A stretch of DNA of 64,000 bases from positions 341,323,484 through 341,387,483 of the forward strand of contig NC_061508.1 of NCBI RefSeq assembly GCF_022539505.1. The letters run 5' to 3'. Each line of letters starts with the position of its first letter. Position 1 is the stretch's first letter. The stretch comes from Lolium rigidum. Lineage: Eukaryota > Streptophyta > Magnoliopsida > Poales > Poaceae. Below the pieces are notes generated by a model. It saw nothing but the letters and a program-made list of their open reading frames with translations, was not told where the DNA came from and made no database searches. Positions 24,301-35,656 of this stretch are shown here, piece by piece. The position numbers and the translations under genes are program-made.

Positions 24301-24525
24301 ACTCCTGGCAAAGCAAATGTAGTGGCAGATGCACTAAGTAGGAAGGCTACATGTCATCAAATGAGGATAGAAGAAGTTTCGCAAGAAATTCTCGAAGATA
24401 TGGGTAAGGCTGGAATATTAATGGTTATGAAGGGTGATGGTGCTACTAAAGCTTTATTAGAAGTAGAACCTGACTTGCAAGAGGAAATTAAGAGAAGACA
24501 ACCGGAAGATAAGTTCATTGCTTGA
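21358..24525 (+). CDS. Gag-Pol polyprotein, truncated after RNase H by a frameshift
   Basis: ATG 21358, 1,055 codons. Gag about residues 60-300 ([30 protein letters not shown]); CCHC zinc knuckle [14 protein letters not shown] near 338, preceded by a related [13 protein letters not shown]; aspartic protease [12 protein letters not shown] near 425; reverse transcriptase with [15 protein letters not shown] and the catalytic FIDDILIYS near 740; RNase H with [10 protein letters not shown] and [10 protein letters not shown]. One added T at about 24524 (GCTTGAAG, where the inverted copy has GCTGAAG) creates the stop ...PEDKFIA, so integrase is lost from the polyprotein. Gag, protease, RT and RNase H remain intact in frame. 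Confidence 0.92.
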   Translation: MSEASDENLRKDAEMRRQQEADTKAREELGTGSGGTHGGVLPPPPPLRPEEALMHFMQRMEAERREEKESQNRFFSELLNRMDGRPREETSQAGGRVTLGDFQEARPLTFSTAAEPMHAEDWLLDTENKLETVGCSDEEKVRYAVHQLTGPAAAWWVNFKAIQPAGRVITWEVFKQKFREAHVPTSIVDLMKREFENLSRGNMSVLKYMDEFNRLSRYAKEEVDTEVKRRKRFLKGMHPFLKMQLRLARVTEFQELVDCAITLENDYHDIQEDRRKRAKLDPRRYVTPKSHSGNFAPRPSGSSSFRAPGPSYNPPRCGKCGGSHFTKDCVKPKVICYRCGEPGHIQPNCPNPPKSQGKQQVSYRPAAPTSRPMGRGAGNNQGRGRGKPSGKLNYVNAEHLGAANDVVSGTLPISHHTGIVLFDSGATHSFVSAEYMSRLPFITPELNKPARIQSPGGVIVVRKVMMGMLIRINGRAFFADLLIIPLKGLEVILGMDWLSLHKGLIDCANKTVSLEVSEGERILFQGDRNPEVGPGFKLNSLEGKSLEQIPVVREFPDVFPEELPGMPPDREVDFTIDLIPGTAPISQRPYRMGPGELVELKKQLDELQEKGFIRESISPWGAPVLFVDKREGGPPRLCTDYRNLNKVTIKNKYPLPRYQDLFDQVRGAGVFSKMDLRFGYHQIKIKEEDIPKTGFVSRYGHHEYLVVPFGLTNAPAVFMNLMNKIFMKYLDKFVIVFIDDILIYSRTKEEHAEHLRIVLQILREHQLYAKFSKCDFWLDQVTYLGHVITKEGVAVNPKTVDSILKWESPTNVSEIKSFLGLAGYYRRFIEGFSKISAPMTKLLRKDVKFQWSEACEKSFQELKQRLTTAPVLALLESGKSFEVYCDASKLGLGCVLMQDRKVIAYGSRQLRPHEVNYPTHDLELAAVVFALKSWRHHLYGAKCELYTDHKSLKYFFTQKELNMRQRRWLELIKDYDLTINYTPGKANVVADALSRKATCHQMRIEEVSQEILEDMGKAGILMVMKGDGATKALLEVEPDLQEEIKRRQPEDKFIA

Positions 24526-25906
24526 AGAAATCCAAAGAATCACCATTGGACAACCTTCGAATTTACGAAAGCCGAAGATGGATCCTTATGGTACAAAAGA
24601 AGGATTTGTGTTCCGGATGTACCGGAAATTAAGAATTTAATTTTACAAGAAGCTCATCAGACTCCATATACTCTCCATCCTGGAAGCACAAAAATGTATA
24701 TGGATCTGAAGGGAACATTTTGGTGGAACAATATGAAAAGAGAAATTGCCAAGTTCATATCTGAATGTGACACATGCTCAAGGGTGAAGGCGGAACATCG
24801 AAATCCAGCCGGTTTATTGCAACCACTGCCAATACCAATGTGGAAGTGGGAGGACATTGGTATGGATTTCATCACGGGACTACCAAGAACTCAGCGACAC
24901 AAAGATACCATATGGGTAATCATTGATCGTCTGACTAAAAGTGCACATTTTATTGCCATAAATCAGAGAGACTCTTGTGAAAAACTTGCTAAGATTTACA
25001 TCAACGAGATTGTGAGCAAACACGGAGTTCCGAAGAGAATAGTATCTGATCGAGGATCAGTATTTACTTCAGCCTTTTGGAAGCAACTTCAACAAGCTCT
25101 AGGAAGTAAACTTGAATTCAGCACTGCCTACCATCCTCAAACTGGAGGTAGGTCAAACTGAAAGGACCAATCAAATCCTAGAAGACATGTTGAGATCTTG
25201 TATACTTGACTTTGGTGGTTCGTGGGATGAGCATTTGGCTTTGGCTGAGTTTGCTTACAACAATAGCTATCAAAGTAGTATACAAATGGCACCATTTGAA
25301 GCCTTGTATGGAAGAAGGTGCAGATCACCTGTATGTTGGTATGAAACTGGAGAGGACAAGATTCTAGGTCCTGATCTTATCAAAGAAAAGCAAGATGTAG
25401 TAAAGGTCATTCGAGAGCTACTACAGACTGCACAAAGCCGACAAAAGAGTTATGCAGACCGAAAGAGACAACCTCGAGAGCTCCAACAGGGGAATTTGGT
25501 ATACTTGAAAGTCAGCCCAATGAGGGGAGTGAAAAGATTCGGTGTAAAAGGAAAGTTAAGTCCTAGATACATCGGACCTTTTGAGATCACGAGTAGAAAA
25601 GGGAAGGTATCATATCAACTGAAGCTGCCAGCATCTTTATCGAAGGTACATGATGTGTTTCACATATCTCAACTACGGAGATGCCTCAAAGCACCAGCAG
25701 AGGAAGTAAAGCTCGATGAGATTGACCTACAACCTGATCTGTCATATGTGGAAAAACCTACAAAGATACTAGAAGAGGATTGGAAGCAACTACGAAATCG
25801 AGCAATCAAATTTTGCAAAGTGCAATGGAAAAATCATCCGGTGAGGGAAGCAACGTGGGAAAAAGAAGAAGATCTCCGCAGAAGCTATCCATATCTGTTC
25901 AGGTAG
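24526..25906 (+). pseudogene. Integrase and chromodomain-like part of Pol, frameshifted
   Basis: Continues gag-pol in other frames. Zinc-binding region HPGSTKMYMD...CDTCSRVK (HHCC), catalytic core from GMDFITGLPRT through SDRGSVFTSAFW, broken near 25148 by a 4-base addition relative to the inverted copy (GGTAGGTC versus GGTC). The second frame 25112-25906 carries FEALYGRRCRSPVCW, the GPFEI DNA-binding region and a chromodomain-like end (VQWKNHPVREATWEKEEDL). Breaks seen: +1 at about 24524, -1 near 24559, +4 near 25148. An integrase-less element would depend on others for insertion. Confidence 0.88.
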
Positions 25907-25940
25907 CTTACCTTCAGAATTTCGAGGACGAAATTATTTT

Positions 25941-25953
25941 AAGGGGGAGAGGA
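25941..25953 (+). other. Polypurine tract of the gypsy element
   Basis: AAGGGGGAGAGGA directly before the 3' LTR, the usual plus-strand primer. The inverted block contains its reverse complement at 17987-17999. Confidence 0.88.
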
Positions 25954-28900
25954 TGTGAGAACCCAACTCTTAGGTTAATTTACACTGGCTAGTTGTAGAT
26001 ATGTTTGTGCATCATGCATTGCATGCATCTCATACAAGCATAAGGAATTAACTTCAAGAAAAAAAATTGAATACAATGCGAGAAAGAAATAAAAATTGAA
26101 GAATTTGATTACATAAATTCCACTTATTATTAATCACTTTCTTGCTAGAGTGTCAATCTTTGTTTATAGAAAACTTGGGCAATTGAAGGGGGCAATTACT
26201 TTGGTGTGAGAGTTGTGAGGGTTGCAAAAATCTATTTTACAACATAAGTTATTCCGTTGGTATAATTTCGCCTCACTTACGGCAATAGTCGTGAGGGCGA
26301 ATGGACCCCGAAAGCGGAACCGAACTATAACCTTGAAGATTTATGAATAATTTATTTTTATGGAAACTTTCTGGTAAGATTTGTTGCTGCTAATATACAT
26401 TCTGGAAATGTGCTAAATATTTATATCATAGAATTATCAGACTAGAATTTAATTGCCAGAATTGATGAACACACTATTCTGTACCGAATACCCAGTCAGT
26501 TTACCGTACTACTGTAGCATCCAGTTTACTTGTGTTTGTACCAAACTTTATCCTCACCGGTCCAGGGAACTACCCTAGCAGCTGTCGGGCAGGGGAGCAT
26601 CCACAGTAACCCCTAGGACACCTCACATACTCTGTAGAAGCCCATCGATTGAACATATCCTCTAGTAGACCTTCACTGTAGACAGTTTTCCTCTGTAGTA
26701 TTTCTCCATTGAAGGATGAGCTCGGGCGCCATGGCCGTGACCTAGGCTGCCAAGCACCAGCGAGCAAGGGGGGTCAAGGGGGTTAGGCGACCATCCTATT
26801 CCAGGGAGCAGTAGTAGAAGGAGAGAAACCAAGCACTTCTCAACAAGATCTAGGAGGTTGGACATCTGAAGTCAGTAGGTAATGGTTCTTAGAATAAATA
26901 TGCATCTGGTTGTTTATGTGTGGTCGAGTGTGTGGGTAAGTTAAAGAAGATTTTGATTGGAGTAGGGGATTGCCAACTTCCATTTTTATTTAGTACACAA
27001 GAGATGTTGTTAGAGCTTTTCCCAGATTCTATTTTGGCATAGGAATGAACACACACATACACGTGGTCAGCAAAGAGTAAATACGTATGTAGTTGGTTGT
27101 GCAAATGGAATTAGGTTCAGCATCTTTCTCTTGTCTCTAGTACACAACATTTGAGTGATGAATTAATCAGATTATCTAGCCACATGTTAGATCCCTGGAA
27201 ATACATGTACAGTGGCTTGCTCTGAAACTAAAAACTGCCATTGTTGATCTCTGAAAACTGCAGCACGCCTGTATTTCGAAATTGAGAAATATTGTAGCAT
27301 ATTAGAGTATTTGGTTACATATTTAATTGACCTGCGAGTTAAACAAGATCACTTGCATAACTGAACTGAGAGAAATACTTGATCTCTGATATTGTTAACA
27401 TAGAACTGATCTGGTCATTGTGCAAGTGCCTTGCTTACTTGCAAACCTGGGCTACAGGTTATCCATGTTGTGTAAATAGTTGCTAAACTGGATCTTATTT
27501 ATTTGAAATTAATCAACTAAGAAACGAAAGCTTGTAGAATTCAGAGTAGTAGTGATACTACTGGACGACTGCCCAGTTTTCACTGGACAACTAAATTTCG
27601 AAGGAGTTAGGTAACATGTGTGTTCAGTTTCGACAGTTAACCCTATTTCATGGAATCAACAGGCTATTTTGGTACAGGTTAATTCTTTGTAGTAGCTCAA
27701 ATCATCATGACTGTTGCAGGTGTTTGTTCGGTTTCAGGGATATGCTAGTCGTGTACTGAACTCATATTGTAGCTCCAGGTTACAAGTTTGCGTTGTTCCT
27801 GAACTGTCTAGTTTGGAACAGCAGAGAAGTACTTCACTTAGAGCAGTACATCATATACAAATGGTCTAGTCATATGAGTTTGCTAGCTGGCTATTTCCTG
27901 TGCCTCGCTGTAGCTTTATTGCTGAACCAAAGTACTTCATGCTTTCTGTTACCCAATTGTTTGTTAGCGAGAGAAAGCCAAGGAAAAACCTGAGACTCAT
28001 TCACCAATTATTCTCCTGAACCTTATGAACTGGAATATGTTACTGAACTGAAATAATATTTGAGTGGGTATCTATATCTACAGTTGACTTGCAACTAAAT
28101 CAGTGCATACATATTTATCATGAGCAGACATTACTACCTTCTCCTCATCATTGCATTCATGTTGGATCTTCTGGAGTTAGTCCTTATTGGACTTATTGAT
28201 TTTTTCAGAAACCGCGCTTCAGCAGGAAGCCAACCCATTGAACTACACTTCTTATGTTACATCAGGCAAGTCCATTCTTGCATACCGGTTGATTATTTTT
28301 ATCAAAGTATTTGCCAATCTACTATGTGATATCACCTGCATCAAAGGAAAAATCTATCTTACAAATAATATGACATAGATTAGGTTGACCGACTGATGGA
28401 GCAGTCGGTTAACTATTATGGCTGGTGGTCGAACCCTGTGTGGAGGCTGTCAAGCCATTGGAAGGCGGGTTCGACTACAAGGGATATCACCATTAGGTTT
28501 TAATCAACAATTGCCTTCTTGAGCTCAAGCGCCGTAGTGACCGCGTTGACCACATGACCACGAGTGGGAAGGGCGGAGCTAAAGTAATTCCATCTTAGGG
28601 CATATCTCCCAGGGATGGCAGTTGGGGTGTGACCTCTACTGTAGGCGACCAACTGTCTAAACAAACTAAAGGCCTCTACTGAAGGCGTTAAACTGATTGG
28701 ACGGGTAGCCAGCTACGATGTGGGATATGTCAAGGAAGATGGGTGAAAAGGCTCCGTGATCCAAAGCCTGGTTGTGAGTGCAACGGCATGATCACCGGGT
28801 TGCGGATAGTCTGTGGTTAAAGTGACGCACCTCTGCAGAGTGTATAAAATTGTGGCATTGTCACTCCCTGTTCCGGGAAGGAGCTGCGAACGTGGCGAGA

Positions 28901-29543
28901 AAGGAATCCACAGGGGATTCTAACAGCTCGTGAGGCAAGAAGATCATAGATTTTATAAATAAAACTTGAATTCTTTCCTCAGAAATGATTTCGAAAATCA
29001 TTAGGCTTCCGGACCACTGGTCTTAGTAGATAGTGCATAAAAATTGTTTTGTTATATATCCTGGACTTGTTGAGTACTTCGTGTACTCATCCCCTTCTAC
29101 AAAATCTCCCTTCTTAGACTATGAGTCGGTAGATGCGGGAGTGGAGTATCCAGACGTACAGGAGGACGAGTTGGATGTGCAAGTGACCACCGAGGAAGGA
29201 GGAGTAAACTACTATATGGACTTCAGTGAGCAGCCTGGTGTTGATCCATAGAGTTGATGTTGTAGATTGCAATAAGAGAGTGGTTGAGAGTACCGTTGTA
29301 ATATAAACCCAGTTTTATATTTTCTTGTTCTTTTGGAGTTCTTGTTGTACTTGGTATCAGATCCTTTGTATTATATCACAGTTTGGAGCTTGTTTGAATC
29401 TTGTAATTTAAGTTTGTACTATGGACCGCTGCAATGCTTATCTGTGCTACTCTGGTCGACATATTGTTCGAGATACTTCACTTCCCTTGCAATATGTCGA
29501 AGACTTGCTTATTACTATCCTTGTAATATGTCGGGTCGCTTCA
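25954..29543 (+). repeat. 3' LTR of the gypsy element (3,590 bp)
   Basis: TGTGAGAACC...CGCTTCA, followed by TSD GTTCG. Contains the 42-bp segment (27042-27083) absent from the 5' LTR and lacks 9 bp of the hairpin loop region near 28709. Confidence 0.92.
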
Positions 29544-29548
29544 GTTCG

Positions 29549-32035
29549 CGAAAGAAGAAGGACGCTGACGAGTTAGCAGAATTGAGGACTAGGGTGGAGG
29601 CGCTTGAGAAAAATCAGAGGGCACCTAATCAGCAGCTGTTTCTACAGGATGCACAAGCCGATGCTGCCCCATCTTAGCGAAGAAGCAGTGTCGGTTCCTC
29701 GCATCTTGACGGATGTGGAGGAAGCTACCCCGTGGATTATATCACGGAGAAGACAGATTGCGAGCTACATATGTTATTCAGGACCGCGTCCGTTAAGGTG
29801 GCGGTTGGCTATGTGTACCCAAGTGAAGATGGAGCAATGCACCATCATATGCCCATTCCACCTGGCTGTCTTCGTGTCGGGGTGGATGAAGTTGTTCCGG
29901 GTTTTGAAACAGTGGAGCTTGATATTCCTAGAGGTGAAGATGAGAGGACACTGGCCGATGTCAAGCACGGTTTCGCCCTATGGCCGAAGAAGTACATCAT
30001 CCTTTTGCAAAGGCCACCGACTCCTACACATGAGCAGCAAATGCCATCGACTCCTCCTGGTAGCAGTCCTCGTGAGCAGCCAAGTCCACACCTACCTGAG
30101 AGGGACCCCAGCGTGAGTCCACCATCTCGAGATCCTCCGCGTAAGACAGCGTCCGTTAAGCGGAACGGTACGCCACCTAGGAAGAGACTTAGAAAGGAGA
30201 AACCACAGCCGCCCATTGAGAAGTTACCTTGGGAAAAAAGTGTCGAGGAAAACAGGCAAGTCGTTGAGGCCGAGGTGAAAATTTTTTTTGCACCGAAAGT
30301 GCCAGAGATACCTTTCGAGAAGACACTTGATCCGGTGAAAGTTGCGCGTACCGTTGACAATCTATATGACCCTGTACCATCGCCGCCATCTGACTATAGG
30401 CGTTCTATTGAAAGGTCGTATGACAAGATGATCGAGGCGACAAAACCCGTTAAATCGGGTATCAGGGAGATAAAAGGGATACACCAAGTCTACCAGCTCG
30501 GACAACAACCCGTTCAATCGGTCGAGCCTCTCAAGGTGTTTGACGGGAAGCCCGTTCAAAGTTCTCGACAAGACACAGCCGATTACGCCTTCGCTGAACG
30601 AGCATATCAATTTGTTCAAGGGAAAAATTTGGTCGAGAATCTCGGTAAGCTACCAACATGTATGCGTAACTTGCATTCGTGGTACCTTAATGCCTCAAAG
30701 GAAGGGATCGAGACTATCATGGTGCGAGTTGGGGAAGAGCACTACTTCCGGGATTATTGTGTGAACGTTGACTTCAACGAGCTTTTCCGATTATACAATC
30801 TCCGGGCCCTCGACAAATCTATCATCAGTTGCTATTGTCTGTAAGTGATTTATTTAATTTGAGAAGTCTTTAGCTCAGCTCGTTCATTGTCTGCAGATTA
30901 TAATCCTTTGTGCGCTATATTATGCAGATCGAAGATGTTCGAATGCAAAAGGGACGAAATCACGGACATTGGGTTCATTGACCCGCACACAATGCATGTT
31001 AAAACCATAGAAAATCCCCTCTATAACAAGGATACACCGGAGACTTTGCTAAGGTTTTTGAAGCGACAACGTGACAAAAGGCTAATAATTTGGCCTTACA
31101 ACTTCCAGTGAGTCTTACTGTCTTATAACACAATATATTTTGCTCACCGTATGTTAAAATTTTAACTAAGGACTTATATATATGACACTACATATTTAAA
31201 CGTGCGTAGGTTTCACTTTATTCTTCTGGTCATCAATATGCACATTGGAGAAGTTGAAGTCTTTGACTCACTAAGCTAAGAATCGGAACTATACTTGTCT
31301 TGTTATTTAATGCTCAAAAGGTAATTTTAATTCTTATCGGTTTGTTTTGTTAATTTCCTGCTATGAACTAATTGATAACTCTTTTATTCATTTTCTTTTG
31401 TCGGGCAGCGTATGGGAAACTTTCATCAAGGAAGATAAGTCCCATGAATGGACACCGAAGCTGCGATGGCGTGCGAAAGTAAGTAGTACTACCTAGGTCC
31501 ACACACCTTTAATTATCATATATACTTGACTATTGTTTGATTGAATTATATTCTTGTAAAGAAATGCCCGCAACAACCGCAAGGGACTGATCTCTGTGGA
31601 TTCTACGTTTGCGAGTACATCCACAGAATTGTCAGCGAGAAAACGAATAATGAAAGAAATAAAGAGGTACGAAAACAATATTCACAAATTTGTTTTCTTA
31701 TCATAAGTTGTGCTGAGTTTCAGTAATAGTTGTTTCATTGTGGTTTGAATAAATATATATATATACACACACACATAGCTCATGTATTCATTTGTATCTT
31801 ATTCTTTTTATAGTTGGCAAGAAAGCGGAACAAGCTCTCAATCGATGACCGCTTCATAGCAATAGGCGAGGAATTGGCGGGATTCTTCCTTCGGGACGTC
31901 ATACCACCATTCGCGAGTTCCACTATGAATGAAGATGTACATGCTACATATATAGTTGACTCGAAGAGTACCACTATGCTACATGTAATAGACATATATA
32001 GAGTACGCCTCGGAGAGTACCACTACTATGCATGA
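29549..32035 (+). pseudogene. Second CACTA gene, 3' part with Ulp1-type cysteine protease domain
   Basis: Continues the exon broken at 13363 (RKKKDADELAELRTRVEALE, a short coiled coil). Exons by splice sites: 29549-30840, 30928-31107, 31210-31320, 31409-31478, 31562-31666, 31814-32035. The first contains a region seen in CACTA ORF2 proteins (YITEKTDCELHM ... PKKYIILL) and a proline-rich linker. Later exons give the Ulp1/C48 fold: FHFILLVINMHIGEVEVFDS (His and Asp of the active site) and QGTDLCGFYVCEYIH (catalytic Cys). Two in-frame stops occur: TAG 29675-29677 where CAG is likely ancestral, and TAA 31277-31279. Role of the protease in CACTA elements is unproven; SUMO-type deconjugation is inferred from the fold. 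Confidence 0.85.
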
Positions 32036-32056
32036 AGATCGATCTTCATGCATAGT
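32025..32056. repeat. Perfect 32-bp palindrome over the stop of the second CACTA gene
   Basis: Left arm ACTATGCATGAAGATC (32025-32040) and right arm GATCTTCATGCATAGT (32041-32056) are exact reverse complements with no spacer. The TGA stop of the Ulp1 exon (32033-32035) lies in the left arm. Confidence 0.95.
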
Positions 32057-32269
32057 GCTTCCTAATTTGCTATCTTATGCAATTACATGTGTGTTATATT
32101 ATATGCACCAACTTGCTATGCATCATCTTGATCTTCATGTACTACCTAAACCCAAACGCGTTTCTGGTGCATCGACGCGATATGAAACAAAATCCCTAAA
32201 CCCCTCCAAAAACCCTAAAACTTCAATTCTCTGCCGCGGCAGAGATTCGTGCAAATTCCTCGCCGCGGG

Positions 32270-32474
32270 TGGGAACCTTTGGTACCGGTTCGTATTACCA
32301 ACCGGTACCAAAGCTCCTTGGCCCTGAGCTCTCCTGGTGGCCCACGTGGAGGCCCCTTTTATACCGGTTGGTAAGCAACCGGTACGAAAGGGGGGGGGGG
32401 CCTTTAGTGCCGGATAATTTATACCGGTTGCTCAACCGGTACGAATGCCCCTCTGGAACCGGTACGAATAGACG
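32270..32474. repeat. 3' subterminal repeats of the CACTA element
   Basis: ACCGGT words in both orientations (GGTACCGGTTCGTATT, AACCGGTACCAAAG, ATACCGGTTGGTAA and others) plus an 11-G run at 32390-32400. Mirrors the 5' end array. Confidence 0.85.
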
Positions 32475-32498
32475 TTTTTCTACTAGTGACTATACTTA

Positions 32499-32756
32499 CT
32501 CCCTCCATCCACAAATAAGTGTACATCTAGGTTTTTCGATAAGTCAAACTTTATTATATTTGACCACTTTTTTAGAAAAAAGTAGCAGCATTTATGACAC
32601 TAGATTAGTATCACTAGATCCACCTTGAAATGTAGTTTCATAATATAGTAATCTAAAGTCACATATGCGTATAATTTTTGATAATAAGTTGGTCAAAATT
32701 AAACAAGTTTGACTTACCAAAAACCTAGATGTACACTTATTTGTGGGCGGAGGGAG
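32499..32756. mobile_element. Stowaway-like MITE (258 bp)
   Basis: Ends CTCCCTCCATCCACAAATAA / inverted copy TTATTTGTGGGCGGAGGGAG, extending to about 45 bp of inverted repeat including GTACATCTAGGTTTTT. TA target duplication at 32497-32498 and 32757-32758. Inserted only 8 bp from the CACTA end. Confidence 0.92.
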
Positions 32757-32980
32757 TAGAGGAGAGATTACCGTGTTTGTATCTCATTGAAAAATCACGG
32801 AACCGTCAGGATACTTCTGGATATCTGATCAACTTCTCAGGCAGAAAAACGAAAGGAAAAGAAAAGCAAGTGACGCCCCAGGAGACTGCGCGGCCGGGAC
32901 GGACTCTGCAGTCTGCACCGACTTATGGTCTCTGTCGGTTCGGCAGACGCGTGACCTAACCGAGCCGGTCTCTCCCCCAT

Positions 32981-32990
32981 CTATATATAC
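32981..32990 (+). promoter_or_regulatory. TATA box of the first ubiquitin gene
   Basis: CTATATATAC follows a C-rich TCTCCCCCAT, about 95 bp before the leader intron donor at 33075. The upstream GACCTAACCGAGCCGGTCTCTC-like stretch resembles the one before the second gene (GCCTAACCGACCCTGTGTCTC). Start of transcription is probably near 33010-33020. Confidence 0.75.
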
Positions 32991-33627
32991 CGCACCTGAG
33001 ATCGACTCCCCTCTAACCAATCGATCAAGCCCCCGATCCAGATCAAGAAAACAACTCCGCAAACCTCCACCAAGGTATCCGTCCTCGCGATCTTCTGCTA
33101 TCGTTGAATTCGCATGATGTTGAATTCCGTTCATAATTGGAGATCGATTTGCTTGGATGGTTTTAGTCTTGTAGACTCAACTTCTTTTTCGTGACAGATC
33201 TATTATTTTTGATCAACACCCATCTATGATTGGCGTACAGTAATTTCCTTCCGTGATTGTTCATCTAGAGTTTTTGCCTGTTGGCCAGATTATCAGATCT
33301 GAACATTCTGCTGAACTAGAACAGTTGATGTATGTGGTCTCAGATCTTATCCGATCGAGTTAGATTTGCTTCCAGCCCTTCGTAGTTGTACGCTTGTTGG
33401 ATTACTTGGAGCTGTTACTCGTTGTTTAGCTTGATCTATTAGAGCTGAAACCATCTACCGTAAGCATATGGTATTTTGCAGATTCTACTAAGTCTCATTG
33501 TTTTACTAATTCATAATTTTATTCGTATTGTAGTCTTACTTGTGTCGTATTTCTCATTGACTCATACGTGTATTGATGTGGGAGAAAAGCTTAAGGCTGC
33601 ACTTTATTGCTATTTATTGATTTATTG

Positions 33628-33708
33628 CTCCCTCTTATCCCTTTTAACTGAGTCAGATTTAGTGTAATGTTTATTAAATTCGAGTCAATTAAAAGGGATC
33701 GGAGGAAG
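33628..33708. mobile_element. Short Stowaway-like MITE in the ubiquitin leader intron
   Basis: CTCCCTCTTATCCCTTTTAA at the left pairs with TTAAAAGGGATCGGAGGAAG at the right (about 27-bp inverted repeat); TA follows at 33709-33710, while the left flank is TG, so one duplication copy has mutated. Confidence 0.75.
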
Positions 33709-33819
33709 TATAATAAAGCAGGGATGAATTCGAAGATTTAGGCTATTATCTTGTTCCATGTTTTGATCGGTATTCACGTCGTTTGCTGTATATTTATTGT
33801 TTATTACAACATAATTTAG

Positions 33820-34161
<342 letters not shown>

Positions 34162-34395
34162 TCTTCTTTGGAATTTCGGTTTAGAAGTCTGCTGTGCCAT
34201 TTGGCTTCACGCTGAAGCTGTTGCCTACTATTAATTTGGTTTTTTTGCTGAGCCGTGTCGTGTGTCCGTTGTGTTAGTGTCATTGTTTTAGTCCGGTGCC
34301 CGTTGTGTGAACATCTGCTGCTGTATAGCAGCATGGTCTATGTTATGTTTTAAGTGAAACTGAATTTTATTTAGTGATATTGTGGTTTGTCAAAA
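34162..34395 (+). other. 3' UTR of the first ubiquitin gene
   Basis: T-rich non-coding sequence containing GTGAACATCTGCTGCTGTATAG and GTGAAACTGAAT, both also found after the second ubiquitin gene (44878-44940). No perfect AATAAA seen. Confidence 0.7.
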
Positions 34396-34487
34396 ACTTA
34401 TTCTGTGAATCTTCTTTGGAAGATTGGTTCACTAGTCTGCGCTTGTCTTCCTGTTGTAGACGTCTACTATTTGGTCATCTGCTGATT
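34396..34487 (+). repeat. Start of a second, orphan ubiquitin 3' UTR
   Basis: GAATCTTCTTTGGAAGATTGG...AGTCTGCGCTTG repeats the stretch right after the first ubiquitin stop (GATCTTCTTTGGAATTTCGG...AGTCTGCTGTGCC) but there is no coding unit before it. Interrupted by a retroposon at 34488; continues at 35657. Confidence 0.65.
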
Positions 34488-35656
34488 CTTCGAAATAGGC
34501 TTTCGCCCCGCTATATTAATATAGCAACCACGATACAACAAGCATGCTGGGGCCGCAGCACAACCAAGCACAAAGGAACCAACAGAGAGAAAAAAAAAAG
34601 AATGCCAACACCGGCAGATTGACAAGAACGAGGACAACCCGCCACGCCTCCCGGAAAAGTCCTACCACACTCCTAGCACTCCGAACTACCGCGTACCAAA
34701 CAACACCTTCAACAAGGAGGACGACGATGACGCCGCTGCTGTCCGGACTAATCCTAGGGTTTCCCCCCGTCCACGGAGGGGATTGGGCGAGGGGGTACAC
34801 CCGACGCCCTCCAGGAAGGAGGCGGCGCCCTCGGGCGTCACCGCGACGGCGTCGGCAAGGCCAACAAGGATTTCTCCCAACCCCCAACACCACCACCCCG
34901 TTCATCCGAAGTGCTCCGCCCAACCAACCGGCCACAAGCACGCGCCACCACGATCTTGACGTCATCCTCGCTGTCTCCCGGTGGTCCTCGACGCGGGGCC
35001 TAGGAAGATGTGACCGAAGAGGCGGGCCGGGGAAGCAACACCATAGCCTAGCGGGAGGGAACTACCTCCACCGCAATCGCGGGAGCCGACCGGACATGGC
35101 GGCATGGGACAACCGAGCCCGCCCGGCCCGTACGCCCACGCCGCCAAGCTGCCGCTAGCCGGCCATGGCGCCGCCGCCACCCTACCACCACCGCCCCGAG
35201 CACCACCGGACCCCGGGAGCACCGCCGCCGGTCGGGGGGAGCTACGGCCCGCCCGGCCCGGATGGGGCCCGAGCCGGCCCGGATCCGGGCGGAGCGAGGA
35301 TCCGCCGCCACCACCCCGGCCGCGCGCGTGCCGCCGCCAGCGGCGGCGCCGCCGCACCTCCGACCACCCCGGCGCGCGGAAATCACGCCGCCGCACCGGA
35401 CCGCCGCCGCCCGAGTTCACCGCCGCCGCCCGAGGCCCCCGCGCCCCGGTCCTAGCCGCGGGTAGAGTCCGACCCACCACCGCCGGCACCGCACGGGCAA
35501 GGCCCGGCGGCGCACGCCGACGGCGGCGGCAGGGGAGAGGAGGGGGAGCTTGCCGCCGGAGGGGGAGATGCGCGCCCGGCCGCCGCAGGGGGGCGGCACG
35601 GGTCGCGAGAGGGGAGGGTTTTTTTTTCATGGGTTTGTTCTTACCAATATTTTCCG
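34488..35656 (-). mobile_element. Non-LTR retroposon-like insertion, GC-rich, 1,169 bp
   Basis: Flanked by a 13-bp direct repeat TCATCTGCTGATT (34475-34487; 35657-35669). The left end TTTCGCCCCGCTATATTAATATAGC resembles the reversed 3' end of grass non-LTR elements; the right part is very GC-rich (35100-35600). Several overlapping frames exist on both strands without recognisable domains, so no protein is annotated. Insertion is well supported; the family is inferred. Confidence 0.7.

Larger units (their letters stand above)
13364..29543 (+). mobile_element. Ty3/gypsy chromovirus (Tekay/Del-like) with internal inversion, 16,180 bp
   Basis: Direct LTRs (13364-16918; 25954-29543) run TGTGAG...CTTCA with TSD GTTCG at 13359-13363 and 29544-29548. 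tRNA-iMet-type primer site after the 5' LTR, polypurine tract before the 3' LTR. Protein order Gag, protease, RT, RNase H, integrase, chromodomain-like end identifies Ty3/gypsy; long LTRs and the chromodomain point to the Tekay/Del lineage. By eye about two dozen substitutions separate the LTRs, so it is young. The extra 2.9 kb over a normal copy is an inverted chimeric block (17136-19837) plus a second leader (19838-20054). Confidence 0.93.
4535..32488 (+). mobile_element. CACTA (En/Spm) transposon, 27,954 bp, hosting a nested LTR retrotransposon
   Basis: Left end CACTAGTAGAAAAA (4535-4548) matches in inverted orientation the right end TTTTTCTACTAGTG (32475-32488). The 3-bp target duplication ACT is at 4532-4534 and 32489-32491, as expected for CACTA. 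Both ends carry subterminal ACCGGT-rich repeats, the presumed TNPA-type binding sites. Inside are a TNP2-like transposase relic, tandem hairpins, an accessory ORF relic and a Transposase_24/Ulp1 gene. Without the 16.2-kb gypsy insertion and its duplicated 5 bp the element is about 11.8 kb. Transposase frames are broken, so it is probably immobile unless served in trans. Confidence 0.95.
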
